A DNA stretch of 64,000 bases from Nitriliruptoria bacterium (GCA_003553565.1 PWER01000101.1:1-64000); one strand, 5' to 3'. Positions 45,169 through 54,798 are shown, counted from the stretch's first letter. The notes: a model not told the origin generated them from the letters alone. Made by a program: numbers and translations.

Positions 45169-46245
45169 ATGACCGATCCCCTGTCCGCCCTCCAGGCCAC
45201 CGGCCAGTCGGTGTGGCTCGATGCGATCCGCCGCTCGTGGCTGGCCCCAGGGGGGTACCTGCGCCGCCTCGTCGAGGCCGGCGACCTGAACGGCCTCACG
45301 TCAAACCCGACGATCTTCGAGGGGGCACTGCGCAGCGACCCCTCCTACGACGCCCAGATCGCCGAGCTGGCCGGATCCGACCCGCGGGAGGCCTTCTGGG
45401 CGATCGTCAAGGACGACGTGCGGGCTGCCTGCGACCTGTTCCTGCCCCACCACCGGGCCACCGACGGTCGCGACGGGTTCGTGTCGATCGAGGTGGACCC
45501 CCGCAAGGCCTTCGACACCGAGGAGACGGTGTCCGAGGGCCTGCTGCTGTTCCGCGAGCTGGACCGCCCCAACCTCATGGTCAAGGTGCCGGGCACCGAG
45601 CCGGGGCTCGCCGCGATCCGCCGGCTGCTGGCCGAGGGCGTCAACGTCAACGTGACGCTGCTGTTCAGCGTCGCCCGGTACGAGCAGGTCTGCCAGGCCC
45701 ACCTCGACGGGCTCCGCCAGCTGGCCGAGCGTGGCGGGGACGTGTCGCAGGTGGCCAGCGTCGCCTCGTTCTTCGTCAGCCGCGTCGATGCCAAGGTCGA
45801 CGCGCTGCTGCCCGCCGACCACCCGCTGCGCGGCGTGGCCGCGATCGCCAATGCCCGCAGCGCCTACGGGGTGTTCCGCGACGTGGTCGAGGGCGAGGCC
45901 TTCGCCGAGCTCGCCGCCCAGGGGGCGCGTCCGCAGCGGCCGCTGTGGGCCTCGACCTCGAGCAAGGATCCGGCCTACCGCGACGTGCGCTACGTCGAGG
46001 AGCTCGCCGGGCCCGACACGGTCAACACGATGCCGGAGTCGACGTTGGAGGCCTTCCGCGACCATGGGGTGGCCAGCGACCGGCTGAGCGGCTCGGTCGA
46101 GGCGGCGCACGAGCAGCTGGCCGCGCTGGCGGCCGATGGGATCGACCTCGCCCAGATCACCAAGGAGCTGGAGACCGAGGGCGTCGACAAGTTCGTCCAC
46201 TCCTTCGACGCCGCGGTGGACGCGCTCGCCGAGCGGCTCGGCTGA
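45169..46245 (+). CDS. tal: Transaldolase
   Basis: 358 residues. It transfers dihydroxyacetone units between sugar phosphates. K139 in LMVKVPGTEPG forms the Schiff base, and GDLNGLTSNPTIFEGAL and NVTLLFSVARYEQV are conserved strands. WASTSSKDPAYRDV and PESTLEAFRDHG are typical of the actinobacterial type. ATG 45169 follows AAGGAG. Probably cotranscribed with tkt. Confidence 0.95.
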   Translation: MTDPLSALQATGQSVWLDAIRRSWLAPGGYLRRLVEAGDLNGLTSNPTIFEGALRSDPSYDAQIAELAGSDPREAFWAIVKDDVRAACDLFLPHHRATDGRDGFVSIEVDPRKAFDTEETVSEGLLLFRELDRPNLMVKVPGTEPGLAAIRRLLAEGVNVNVTLLFSVARYEQVCQAHLDGLRQLAERGGDVSQVASVASFFVSRVDAKVDALLPADHPLRGVAAIANARSAYGVFRDVVEGEAFAELAAQGARPQRPLWASTSSKDPAYRDVRYVEELAGPDTVNTMPESTLEAFRDHGVASDRLSGSVEAAHEQLAALAADGIDLAQITKELETEGVDKFVHSFDAAVDALAERLG

Positions 46246-46247
46246 CT

Positions 46248-46272
46248 GGCGGCGCCGCGGCGCGGCGCCGCC
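46248..46272. terminator. Terminator hairpin between tal and the EAL-HDOD gene
   Basis: GGCGGCGCCG (46248-46257) pairs with CGGCGCCGCC (46263-46272) around a 5-base loop, immediately after the tal stop and between convergent genes. Confidence 0.6.
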
Positions 46273-46311
46273 CGGCCCCGCCACGGGTCCCGGCCCGCCG
46301 CCGGACTCGGG

Positions 46312-47613
46312 TCAGACGGTGTCGAAGACCTCGTGGGCCCACAGCAGCGCCGAGGAGTACATCTGGAAGAACGGCGCCTCGGGGCGCCCGAGGCGCTCGG
46401 CGATCAGGTCGACCTGGCGCCAGTCGCCACGCTCGTAGGCCACCACCAGCTCCAGCGGGTCGCTGAAGGCGGTCCGCTCGCCCAGCAGGGTGCGCCGGAC
46501 CTCGTCGGTGATGGGCACCCCCCGCAGGGCCTTCTCCATGGGGCGGTCGAACATCGCGTCGGCCAGCGAGAACAGCCCGACGGTGAACAGCTCGAGGCTG
46601 CGGCTGCCCAGCCCGAGCTCGCGCCCGATCGTCTCGCAGAGCTGGGCGCGGATGGCGGCGTTGACGGTCAGCTCGGTCGGCTTGTGGGGCGTGAGGTGCT
46701 GCACCGCCGCGGCCTGCACCCAGCGGCGCACCCGCCGCTCCCCCAGCAGCACCAGGGCCTCCTCCAGCGACTCGATGCGTCGCCGCAGCCCCAGCGCTGC
46801 GCTGTTGAGGTAGGTGAGGAACTTGTAGGCCAGGTCGACGTCCTGCTTGACCAGGCGCGCCACCCGCGGGTAGTCGAGCTCCTCGCGCTGCATCTCGGCG
46901 AGCAGCTGGAGGTGGCTGCGCGCGTGCGCGGGCACCGTCGCCTCGCCGCGCCGCTGCGGCTGATGGAAGAAGAAGCCGTGGGCGAGGTCGCAGCCCAGGC
47001 CCTTGGCCTCGGCGAGCTCCTCGTGGGTGTCGACGTTGCGAGCCACGATCGTGGTGCTGTGGCGCCGCAGCCAGGCCACCAGGTCGGCGCGCTGCTGCGG
47101 CGTGGTGGCGGCGAAGTCGACCTCGGTGTACTCGGCCAGGTCGAGCAGTGCGGCGTCGGCGCCCTGCGCGCCGACGGTCAGGGCCAGGCGGTAGCCATCG
47201 GCCACGACCCGCCCGCACTCCTCCAGCAGGCCCGGCGCCACCGAGCCGCCGACGTCCAGCTGGAGCACCACCGTCTCTGCGGGGAGCTCGCGGAGCTCGT
47301 CGCTGGCGAGCGTGGCGGCGTCGACCCGCAGGAACACCGGACGGTCGTCGGCGAACGCCTCCAGCACGACCACCAGGTCGCCGCGGGCGATGAGCCCGCG
47401 CAGCGCGGCGGCGTCCTCGCCACCACCCTCGCCGCCGTCCTCGCCGCCGTCCTCGCCGCGCTGCCCGTCGTCGACGCCGACGAGCAGCTCGTAGCCCACC
47501 AGCTCTGATCGCAGCGTGAAGAGCGGCTGGCGCACGAGGTAGCCGCGCGTCCCCGAGGGCGGCTCGCGGTCGGGTTGGGGTTGGCCCGCGGCGTCAGCGC
47601 GGACGTGCGACAT
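46312..47613 (-). CDS. EAL-like and HDOD domain signalling protein (YuxH type)
   Basis: 433 residues. YLVRQPLFTLRSELVGYELLV is the start of an EAL domain, but the metal-binding EAL triplet is replaced (YELL), and an acidic Asp/Gly/Glu insertion follows. Later catalytic Glu/Asp positions look degenerate, so c-di-GMP hydrolysis is unlikely. The C-terminal half is an HDOD domain (RLVKQDVDLAYKFLTYLNSA, VLLGERRVRRWVQ, ELFTVGLFSLADAMFDRPM). Such proteins act as scaffolds in signalling. ATG 47613 follows GAGAGGAA. A 16-bp palindrome lies upstream. Confidence 0.87.
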   Translation of the reverse strand: MSHVRADAAGQPQPDREPPSGTRGYLVRQPLFTLRSELVGYELLVGVDDGQRGEDGGEDGGEGGGEDAAALRGLIARGDLVVVLEAFADDRPVFLRVDAATLASDELRELPAETVVLQLDVGGSVAPGLLEECGRVVADGYRLALTVGAQGADAALLDLAEYTEVDFAATTPQQRADLVAWLRRHSTTIVARNVDTHEELAEAKGLGCDLAHGFFFHQPQRRGEATVPAHARSHLQLLAEMQREELDYPRVARLVKQDVDLAYKFLTYLNSAALGLRRRIESLEEALVLLGERRVRRWVQAAAVQHLTPHKPTELTVNAAIRAQLCETIGRELGLGSRSLELFTVGLFSLADAMFDRPMEKALRGVPITDEVRRTLLGERTAFSDPLELVVAYERGDWRQVDLIAERLGRPEAPFFQMYSSALLWAHEVFDTV

Positions 47614-47674
47614 GGCGCTTCCTCTCGGAACGATCCGGGTCCACCCCTCCTCTCGGCAGGCACGACGTCGACTT

Positions 47675-47690
47675 TCGCGTCGCGACGCGA
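47675..47690. promoter_or_regulatory. Perfect 16-bp palindrome upstream of the EAL-HDOD gene
   Basis: TCGCGTCGCGACGCGA is fully self-complementary and lies 62-77 bp before ATG 47613. It could be an operator. The same GCGTCGCG/CGCGACGC core forms the hairpin at 17141. Confidence 0.4.
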
Positions 47691-47750
47691 TCGGACCCCA
47701 GATGGCCCGACCCCGCGGGACCTGCGGCCCACCGAGGCCCGCCCTGGGCG

Positions 47751-48335
47751 CTACCAGTGCTCCCAGCGCACCTGATCGCTCCAGTCGCGGCGCCCGCGCG
47801 CCAGCGAGCCCGACCGCCGGTCGGGTGCCGGATGCCCGAGCGTCACCAGTCCCAGCGGCGCGACATCATCGGGCAGCCCGACCACCGGGCGCACCGCGGC
47901 CGCCCGCACGGCGAGGAAGCCCGCGGCGAGCCCCTCGTCGACGGCGGCGAGCAGCAGCAGCATCAGCGACTGGCCCCCATCCACCCACCAGAAGGGGACC
48001 TCCCAGTCGTCGGGCGTCACCGAGCCGGCCTTGTCCGGCTCGGCGTAGCGGGCCCGGTAGCGGTCCGGCTCGACGCAGGGCAGCACATGCACCGGCGCCG
48101 ACGACAGCCACCGCGGCAGCCCGCGGGCCACGTGCTCCTCCTCGTCGCAGGCGTGCGCCAGCGCGTGGCGGCGCCGCTCCTCGGTGACGACCACGAACGT
48201 CTGCCCCTGGCTGAACCCGGCGCTCGGCGCGCGCCGCGCGCGATCGAGGATGCGCGCCACGGCTGCGGGGTCGACGGGCTCGGCGGTGTAGCGGCGCACC
48301 ATCCGCCGGCGCGCCAGCACCTCGGACAGCTCCAT
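47751..48335 (-). CDS. Nitroreductase-family FMN oxidoreductase
   Basis: 194 residues. The N-terminal RRRMVRRYTAEPVDPAAVARIL is the RRSxR-Y FMN-phosphate motif of nitroreductases, ARRAPSAGFSQGQTFVVVT follows, and VDGGQSLMLLLLAAVDEGLAAGFL is the dimer helix. AVRPVVGLPDDVAPLGLVTLGHP ends the fold. It reduces nitro compounds, quinones or F420/flavin-linked substrates. The natural substrate is unknown. ATG 48335 is 4 bp past the topoisomerase stop, so the two are probably cotranscribed. Confidence 0.87.
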   Translation of the reverse strand: MELSEVLARRRMVRRYTAEPVDPAAVARILDRARRAPSAGFSQGQTFVVVTEERRRHALAHACDEEEHVARGLPRWLSSAPVHVLPCVEPDRYRARYAEPDKAGSVTPDDWEVPFWWVDGGQSLMLLLLAAVDEGLAAGFLAVRAAAVRPVVGLPDDVAPLGLVTLGHPAPDRRSGSLARGRRDWSDQVRWEHW

Positions 48336-48339
48336 CGTG

Positions 48340-50730
48340 CTAGCCCACCTCGGCCGCCACCGGCCCGGTCACCGGGTCCAGCACCGGGCTGGGCCGGCTG
48401 GTGCGCTTGCCCTGCGCGAGCTGGACCGGACGTACCAGCACCACGCCCTGCGCGGTGGGCACGTGCAGGTCGGTGGCCACCCCGTACCAGGCCAGCGCCG
48501 CCGACCCGATCTGCACGCCCTTGCCGCCGCGGCCCTGCACGGGATGCTGGGAGACCGGGCTGCGCTTGGCCGCCCCGTCGTAGCCCAGGGTGATCACCTC
48601 ACGGTCGGCGTCGTCGCCACGGGGCAGCACCGTGGCCGACACGACCCGACCGCCGTCGGGCACGGTGAGGCCCGCCACGCCGGTGGCGGTGCGCCCCATG
48701 AGGCGCGCCGCGCCGGCCGGGAAGCGGATCGCCTGCCCGGCGTCGTGGGCCACCAGCAGGTGGTCGTCGTCGGCGCAGGCGACCACCGCGGCGATCTCGT
48801 CGACGTCCTTGACCCCGGCGACGGTCAGCGCGCGCTGGCGACCGTCGACCTCGCTGCGCGCGGTCCGCTTGACGAGCCCGCGCCGGCTGACCGTGGCGAT
48901 CGCCGCGACCTCCTCGCGCAGCAGCACCGCGCCGACGATCGGGGCGCGGGGACCCTCGCCGAAGAGCTGGCCGAGGCTGGTGCCCCGCTGGCGCATCGTG
49001 GTCACCGGCACGTCGGCGAGGTCGATGCGCCAGCCGCCACCGTCGGCGTCGATCGCGAGCAGCACGTCGGCGGTGGTGGCGCGCACCACCGCGCGCGCCG
49101 GGTCGCGCGCCCGCTCCAGCGTCGGGCTGCGGCGCCGTCGCGAGACGACCTTGACCAGGCCGCCCTCGGTGACGAAGGCGGTGATCTCCTGGGCCTCCAG
49201 ACGCGGCTCGGCCGGTGTGGCCGCGTCGGTGGCCGTGGCGCTGGCCAGCCGGGTGCGCCGCGGGTCGGCGTGGGCCTCGCGCAGGGCGCGCAGCTCCTCG
49301 CCGAGCAGCGCGTCGAGCGCAGCGGGGTCGGCGAGGATCGCGTCGAGGGCGGCGATGCGCTCCATCAGCTCGGCGTGCTCGTCGGCCAGGCGCTGGCGCT
49401 CGAGCTGCGCGAGCCGGCGCAGGGGCATGTCGAGGATCGCGCGGGCCTGCTCGTCGGAGAGCCCGAAGCGCTCCATCAGGCCGGTGCGCGCCTCCTCGGG
49501 CGTGGCGCTGCCGCGGATCAGCGCGATCACGGCGTCCAGGTGCTCCAGGGCCAGCAGGAGGCCCTCGAGGATGTGAGCCCGCGCAGCGGCCTTGTCGCGG
49601 CGGTGCTGGCTGCGACGCGTGAGCACGCTGCGCTGGAAGTCGAGGTAGCGGGTGAGGGCCTCGCGCAGCGTGAGGGTGCGCGGCTGCGGCTGCCCGTCCC
49701 CCTCGGTGACCAGCGCCACCATGTTCACGTGGACGTTGGTGCGCAGGTCGGTCTGGCGCTGCAGCTCGGCGAGCACTGCGGCGGGGTCCTCTCCGCGCTT
49801 GAGCTCGATCACCACGCGCATGCCGTCGCGGCTGGACTCGTCGCGCAGGTCGCGGATGCCCTCGAGCTTGCGGTTCTTGGCCAGGTCGGCGATGCGCTCG
49901 AGCAGCGCGGCCTTGTTGACCTGATAGGGGATCTCGGTGACCACGATGCGCGGCAGACCACCAGCGCGCGTCTCGGTGGCCGCGACCGCCTCCACGGTGA
50001 CCGTCCCGCGGCCGGTGCGATAGGCCTCGGCGATGCCCTCGCCGGGCACGATCCGCCCGCCCGTCGGGAAGTCGGGGGCGGGCACGACCTCCATGAGCCG
50101 CTCGGTGTCGGCGTCGGGGTCGGTGAGCAGCATCAGGCAGGCGTCGATCACCTCGCCGAGGTTGTGCGGCGGGATCGTGGTGGCCATGCCCACCGCGATG
50201 CCGCTCGAGCCGTTGACCAGCAGGTTGGGCAGCCTGGCGGGCAGGACGACGGGCTCGGACTCGTAGCCGTCGTAGTTGGGCACGAAGTCGACGGTGTCCT
50301 CGTCGATGCTCTCCAGCATGGCCATGGCGGCCTCGGACAGGCGCGCCTCGGTGTAGCGCATCGCCGCGGCCGCGTCGCCGTCGACCGACCCGAAGTTGCC
50401 GCGCCCGTCGACCAGCGGCAGCCGGCTGGAGAACTCCTGGGCCATGCGCACCAGGGCGTCGTAGATCGCCGCGTCGCCATGGGGGTGGTACTTCTTCATG
50501 ACGTCGCCCACGGCGCTGGCGCACTTGCGGTATGCGCGATCGGGCCGCAGCCCCGCCTCGCCCATGGCGTGGAGGATGCGCCGCTGCACCGGCTTGAGCC
50601 CGTCGCGCACGTCGGGCAGCGCGCGGCCCACGATGACCGACATGGAGTAGTCCAAGAAGGCCTGCTCCATGCGGTCGGCGATGTCGACGTCCTGCACGTG
50701 CTCGTCGAGCAGGGAGTCCTGTTGGCTCAC
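48340..50730 (-). CDS. Type IIA DNA topoisomerase subunit A (ParC/GyrA-like)
   Basis: 796 residues from GTG 50730, with GGAGCG upstream. [42 protein letters not shown] and GNFGSVDGD lead to catalytic Y126 (MRYTEARLS), which cuts [22 protein letters not shown] is the breakage-reunion core end. Coiled coil and beta-pinwheel follow. The QGRGGKG box occurs late (near residue 740), where ParC proteins carry a GR motif, rather than at the start of the C-terminal domain as in GyrA. This favours ParC. The residue equal to E. coli Ser83 is Ala. No B subunit gene is nearby. Confidence 0.88.
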   Translation of the reverse strand: MSQQDSLLDEHVQDVDIADRMEQAFLDYSMSVIVGRALPDVRDGLKPVQRRILHAMGEAGLRPDRAYRKCASAVGDVMKKYHPHGDAAIYDALVRMAQEFSSRLPLVDGRGNFGSVDGDAAAAMRYTEARLSEAAMAMLESIDEDTVDFVPNYDGYESEPVVLPARLPNLLVNGSSGIAVGMATTIPPHNLGEVIDACLMLLTDPDADTERLMEVVPAPDFPTGGRIVPGEGIAEAYRTGRGTVTVEAVAATETRAGGLPRIVVTEIPYQVNKAALLERIADLAKNRKLEGIRDLRDESSRDGMRVVIELKRGEDPAAVLAELQRQTDLRTNVHVNMVALVTEGDGQPQPRTLTLREALTRYLDFQRSVLTRRSQHRRDKAAARAHILEGLLLALEHLDAVIALIRGSATPEEARTGLMERFGLSDEQARAILDMPLRRLAQLERQRLADEHAELMERIAALDAILADPAALDALLGEELRALREAHADPRRTRLASATATDAATPAEPRLEAQEITAFVTEGGLVKVVSRRRRSPTLERARDPARAVVRATTADVLLAIDADGGGWRIDLADVPVTTMRQRGTSLGQLFGEGPRAPIVGAVLLREEVAAIATVSRRGLVKRTARSEVDGRQRALTVAGVKDVDEIAAVVACADDDHLLVAHDAGQAIRFPAGAARLMGRTATGVAGLTVPDGGRVVSATVLPRGDDADREVITLGYDGAAKRSPVSQHPVQGRGGKGVQIGSAALAWYGVATDLHVPTAQGVVLVRPVQLAQGKRTSRPSPVLDPVTGPVAAEVG

Positions 50731-50806
50731 CGGGTCGCTCCGTCCTCGGCTGCGGGGTGGGTCCCGAGTCTGCCGCGTCGTTGGCCGCGCACGCGGCAGG
50801 CCACGA

Positions 50807-50849
50807 CACGCCGGCGCCCCGGCGCGCGCTGCGCCGGGGCGCCGGCGTG
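50807..50849. terminator. Terminator hairpin after osmC (19-bp perfect stem)
   Basis: CACGCCGGCGCCCCGGCGC (50807-50825) pairs exactly with 50831-50849 around the loop GCGCT, 22 bp past the osmC stop on the minus strand. It separates osmC from the topoisomerase gene. Confidence 0.8.
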
Positions 50850-50870
50850 CTGACGGTCGGCTAGGGGTAG

Positions 50871-51308
50871 CTAGGCGAGCGCGGCGTCCAGGCTCACCCT
50901 GACGTTGCCGGCCACGAGCTTGGAGACCGGGCAGCCGTCCTTGGCCTGCTCGGCGAAGGACCGGAAGGTCTCGGCGTCGACCCCGGGGACCTGCCCGCGC
51001 ACGCGCAGCACCACCTCCGAGATGTGGGGTCCGCCGTCCATGGAGAACGTGACGGTGGCCGACACGTCGAGGTGCTCGGGTGCCGTGCCGTTCGAGCCCA
51101 GCGCGCTGGACAGCGCCATCGAGAAGCACGAGGCGTGCGCGGCAGCGATGAGCTCCTCGGGGCTGGTCTGTCCCTCCGGCTCCCCGGCGCGGCTCGGGAA
51201 GGAGACGCCGTAGGGGCCAAACGCCCCCGACGACTCCATCGTCACGGTGCCCGAGCCGGTCTTGACCTCGCCTTGCCAGGCGACCGATGCGGTGCGCTCC
51301 ACGCTCAT
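50871..51308 (-). CDS. OsmC-family peroxiredoxin
   Basis: 145 residues. Redox cysteines are in [16 protein letters not shown] and [11 protein letters not shown], the two-Cys pattern of Osm[12 protein letters not shown] is the family signature. It reduces organic hydroperoxides. ATG 51308 has GAGAGG upstream, and TAGGGT (51357-51352, minus) is the -10. The length fits OsmC. Ohr is less likely because of the [10 protein letters not shown] form. Confidence 0.9.
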   Translation of the reverse strand: MSVERTASVAWQGEVKTGSGTVTMESSGAFGPYGVSFPSRAGEPEGQTSPEELIAAAHASCFSMALSSALGSNGTAPEHLDVSATVTFSMDGGPHISEVVLRVRGQVPGVDAETFRSFAEQAKDGCPVSKLVAGNVRVSLDAALA

Positions 51309-51377
51309 CCGGGTTTTCCTCTCGTTCGCAGTGCTTTCGGGTGCCGCCCCGACCCTACCCGTGGCAGGCTGCGGCTC

Positions 51378-52874
51378 ATGGGTCCGATCACGGTCGTCCT
51401 GCCGAGCCGGCCCCGACCCGACCACGGCATCACCGAGGACGACGTCGCCGACATCGCGGCGCTGCTGACCCGTGAGCACGGCTGGCTGGCCGCAGCGCTG
51501 GGATCTCCCGTGCGCTTCGCGCGCACTGACCCGGGCGTGGGCGCCCGGCTGCTGGTCGGGCCGCGCGCGGCCAACCCGTGCCTGGCGGCGCTGCCCGCCC
51601 CGGACGACGCGCGGCCCCAGGTGCGACGGCTGGGCGAGGACCTGCTGGTCGCCGAGGCGCCCGACCGCGGCGCGGTCTGGGCGAGCCTGTCGCTGCTTGC
51701 GACCCTGCGCCGCACCGGTGCCGCGCGGATCGTGGCCGCCCCGACCACCGATCCCCTCGTGGCCGCCGACCAGGTGGCCGAGGAGGTCGCCCTGGCCCCC
51801 GCGGTCACCGCGGGCTGGCGGGACTGGGACGCGCTGTCGCGCACCCACCGCCCCGCGCCCGCCGGAGCCGCGTCGGTCGCGGCGCTGCAGCGCTGGGTGG
51901 CAGCGCTCGACGACCTGCACACCAGCGTGACCCTGACCGCGGCCACGTGGCAGCCCCCCTACGAGGTGGCCGTCACCGCCGCGGGCACCGCTCACCTGCG
52001 CACCGTGCCGCGCACCTCCCACGGGTGGCAGGCCGGCGCCCGTCCCGGCGACCGGCTCCTGGATCCGCCTGCCGGCGACGTGCGCGAGCGGGTCGGAGCC
52101 GCGCCTCACGCACGCGGGCTCCACGCCGGGCGCCGCCTGCTGGCCACCCCGCGCGGAGCGCGCTGCACCCTCACCGTCGCCGACGCGGAGGGACGCACGC
52201 GGACCTGGTCGGAGGACGAGCCTCGGGCCGACGAGGCCCCACCGGTGCGGTGGGGCCGGCGCGCGGGGGTCGGGGTGCTCACGATCGTACGCTGGACCCG
52301 CGATGGTCGCAGCGACGACGACCTCGACCTCGCGCTGGGCGAGCTCGCCGACGCCGAGGGCCTCGTGGTGGATCTGCGCGGCAACACCGGCGGCGAGCTG
52401 CTGGCCGCCCAGGACGCCCGCGACCGGTTCCTCACCGCCCCGACGCGCTGCGGGACGCTGCGCTACGCCTCCGCCGAGCCCGCCGTGGGCCTGCGCGAGC
52501 CCGTCGCCCTCACCGCCGATCCGTCACCGCGGCGCCGCTGGAACGGGCCGGTGCGGGTGCTGACCGACGCGCTGACCGCCTCGGCCAGCGAGGACTTCCT
52601 GCTGGGCCTGCAGGGCCTGGCCCACATCGAGGTGGTCGGCGAGCCCTCGGCGGGCGCCCTGGGTCGCCCGCGCACGCTGCCGCTGCTGCCCACCGCCGCC
52701 CTGACCGTCAGCACCGCGGTGGCCCACGATCGCACCGGACGCCTCATCGAGGGCCGCGGCATCCCGGTCGACACGCCGTCGCCGACCACGGGGGGCGCGA
52801 CGGCGCGGGCCGCCAGCGGGGTCGAGGCGCCCGCGGACCCGTTGCTCGAGGCCGCGCTGGCCGCGCCGTGGTGA
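51378..52874 (+). CDS. S41-family peptidase-like protein, cytoplasmic, possibly atypical catalytic site
   Basis: 498 residues from ATG 51378, with no signal peptide. The first 170 residues show no recognised domain. LDDLHTSVTLTAATW and a PDZ-like RPGDRLLDP stretch precede the S41 core. VGVLTIVRW, GLVVDLRGNTGGELLAA and LTASASEDFLLGLQGL carry the nucleophilic Ser. The lysine expected in the GKG block of C-terminal processing proteases is missing (VVGEPSAGALGRP), so the mechanism may be tricorn-like or the enzyme inactive. Family assignment is good, activity uncertain. Confidence 0.75.
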   Translation: MGPITVVLPSRPRPDHGITEDDVADIAALLTREHGWLAAALGSPVRFARTDPGVGARLLVGPRAANPCLAALPAPDDARPQVRRLGEDLLVAEAPDRGAVWASLSLLATLRRTGAARIVAAPTTDPLVAADQVAEEVALAPAVTAGWRDWDALSRTHRPAPAGAASVAALQRWVAALDDLHTSVTLTAATWQPPYEVAVTAAGTAHLRTVPRTSHGWQAGARPGDRLLDPPAGDVRERVGAAPHARGLHAGRRLLATPRGARCTLTVADAEGRTRTWSEDEPRADEAPPVRWGRRAGVGVLTIVRWTRDGRSDDDLDLALGELADAEGLVVDLRGNTGGELLAAQDARDRFLTAPTRCGTLRYASAEPAVGLREPVALTADPSPRRRWNGPVRVLTDALTASASEDFLLGLQGLAHIEVVGEPSAGALGRPRTLPLLPTAALTVSTAVAHDRTGRLIEGRGIPVDTPSPTTGGATARAASGVEAPADPLLEAALAAPW

Positions 52875-52878
52875 GCGG

Positions 52879-54762
52879 CTAGTCGGCGAGCGCCTCGACC
52901 AGCTCGCCGGCGATGGGCGCGGCCGTCTCACCGCCGGCACCGCCCTCCTCGACCAGCACCGCGAAGGCCAGATCGCCGGACCAGCCGACGAACCAGGCGT
53001 GCTCGCCGTCGGCGACCTCGGCGGTGCCGGTCTTGCCGCGCACCTCCGCTCCGTCGACGTCGGCGGCGGTGCCGGTCCCCTCGGTCACGGCCTCGCGCAG
53101 CATCTCCTCGAGCCCCTCCACGACGGGCTCGGCCAGCTCGGGCCCCTGCTCGCCCTCGGCCTCGTCGACGCGCAGATGGGAGGCGTCCCAGCGGCCGCTG
53201 GCCACCCCGGCGATCACCGAGGCCATGTGCAGCGGCGCGACGCTGACCCGCCCCTGGCCGATGGCGGCGAGCGCCTCCTCGGCCGTGTCGGCCGGCTCGG
53301 GCACGTCAGCGGCGAGGGTCGACCCAGCCACCGTCACCTCGGCGCCGAACCCCAGCGCCGTGGCCGCCTCGGCGAGCGCCTCGTCGGGCAGCGCCAGCGC
53401 CTCGTCGACGAAGGCGGTGTTGCACGACTCGGTGACCGCTTCGGCGAAGGGCACCTCGCCCAGCTCCAGGTCGCCGGCGTTGCGGATCTCGCGACCTCCG
53501 GCGGTGGTCGTCTCGGGGCAGGTGACGGTGTCGCCCGGGTCCAGCCCGTGCTCCAGCAGCGCGGCGGCGGTGACGACCTTGAACGTCGACCCGGGTGGGT
53601 AGGCGCCGGCGCGCCCGCGCGGGAAGCCACCTTCGGGGGCGTCGACGAGCGCGCGCACGGCCGCGTCGTCGACGTCCACCACGGCCACGGCGGCCTCGGC
53701 GTCGGGCTCGCGGTCCGCCAGCGCCTGCGCGGCGGCGGCCTGGACGTCGGCGTCCAGGGTCACCGCGACCGGCTCCGGCTCGACCGGCTCGTCCTCGTGC
53801 AGGGTGGCCGCCACGGCGTCGTCCTCGTCGATGACCTCCACGGCGCCGCCGGGCTCACCGGCGAGCTCGCGCTCCCAGGCACGCTCCAGCCCACGGCGAC
53901 CGGCCCGGTCGCCGGCCTCATAGGGCGCGCCGAGATCCTCGAGCTGCTCGGCGGTGGCCTCCTCGACGGTGCCCAGGACTCCCGCGAGCGCCGGGTCGGC
54001 CAGCTCGCGTCCCCCGGTCTCGCGGGCGATGGTGCCGGGCACGTCACCGATGTCCGCGCGCACCTCGTCGGCGTCGGCGTCGGTGAGCACCACCACCTCG
54101 TAGAACCAGTCCGGCTCGAGGTCGTCGCGCGCCAGCAGGTCGGCGACCTCGTCCTCCTCGGCGAGGGTGGCCTCGGCCAGGGCCTCGGCCACGGCGTCGG
54201 CGTCCTCGACCGCCCCGGGCTGGACACCGACCTCCACGACCTCGCCGGGGCCGGCGAGCGTGGCCCCCTCCGCGTCGGTGATGGCCGCGCGCTCGGGCCA
54301 GGAGCGCGTGCGGCGCAGCGTCTGCCCCTCGTCGAGGTCGGGGTGGAGGACCGTGGGGTCCCAGCTCACCCGCCACCCCTCGTCGGTGCGGTCCAGCGCC
54401 ACCTCGACGTCGTAGTCCCACTCCCCCAGCGCGCCGAGGTCCCAGGCCACGGCCAGGCGCGCCGCCGCCTCGCCGTCGCGCGCGTCCTCGGTGTCCACCT
54501 CGGTCACCGCGACGGTGAGCGCCTCGGGGTCGAGCGCCCCCTCGGCCTGCGCGTGAGCGTCGCGGGCGGCGTCGGCGGCGGTGGCGGTCGCTGCCAGCGC
54601 GTCGTGCTCGCCGGCCTCCCAGGCCTCCGCGAAGCGCTCGGCGGTCAGCACGGCCGCGCGCTGCTCGCCCTGCCCGGCGCGCCACCACCAGAAGCCACCG
54701 GCGCCGGCGGCGATGACGACCACCAGGGCCGCCAGCAGGGTGAGGGTCGGGGATCGGCGCAT
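52879..54762 (-). CDS. Class B penicillin-binding protein with MecA-type N-terminal domain
   Basis: 627 residues. An N-terminal signal anchor (LTLLAALVVVIAAGAGGFWWW) precedes an NTF2-like MecA_N domain, a dimerisation segment and a transpeptidase domain. SxxK at S392 (STFK), SxN in TESCNTAF and KTG in RGKTGTAEV are all present. It cross-links peptidoglycan outside the membrane. It is strongly acidic, rich in Ala/Asp/Glu. ATG 54762 follows AGGAGCG. The -10 TAGCCT (54801-54796, minus) overlaps the rluD stop. It resembles mycobacterial Rv2864c, as I recall it. Confidence 0.92.
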   Translation of the reverse strand: MRRSPTLTLLAALVVVIAAGAGGFWWWRAGQGEQRAAVLTAERFAEAWEAGEHDALAATATAADAARDAHAQAEGALDPEALTVAVTEVDTEDARDGEAAARLAVAWDLGALGEWDYDVEVALDRTDEGWRVSWDPTVLHPDLDEGQTLRRTRSWPERAAITDAEGATLAGPGEVVEVGVQPGAVEDADAVAEALAEATLAEEDEVADLLARDDLEPDWFYEVVVLTDADADEVRADIGDVPGTIARETGGRELADPALAGVLGTVEEATAEQLEDLGAPYEAGDRAGRRGLERAWERELAGEPGGAVEVIDEDDAVAATLHEDEPVEPEPVAVTLDADVQAAAAQALADREPDAEAAVAVVDVDDAAVRALVDAPEGGFPRGRAGAYPPGSTFKVVTAAALLEHGLDPGDTVTCPETTTAGGREIRNAGDLELGEVPFAEAVTESCNTAFVDEALALPDEALAEAATALGFGAEVTVAGSTLAADVPEPADTAEEALAAIGQGRVSVAPLHMASVIAGVASGRWDASHLRVDEAEGEQGPELAEPVVEGLEEMLREAVTEGTGTAADVDGAEVRGKTGTAEVADGEHAWFVGWSGDLAFAVLVEEGGAGGETAAPIAGELVEALAD

Positions 54763-54798
54763 GAGGCGCTCCTGTCGGGGAGGCGGTGGGAGCGAAGG

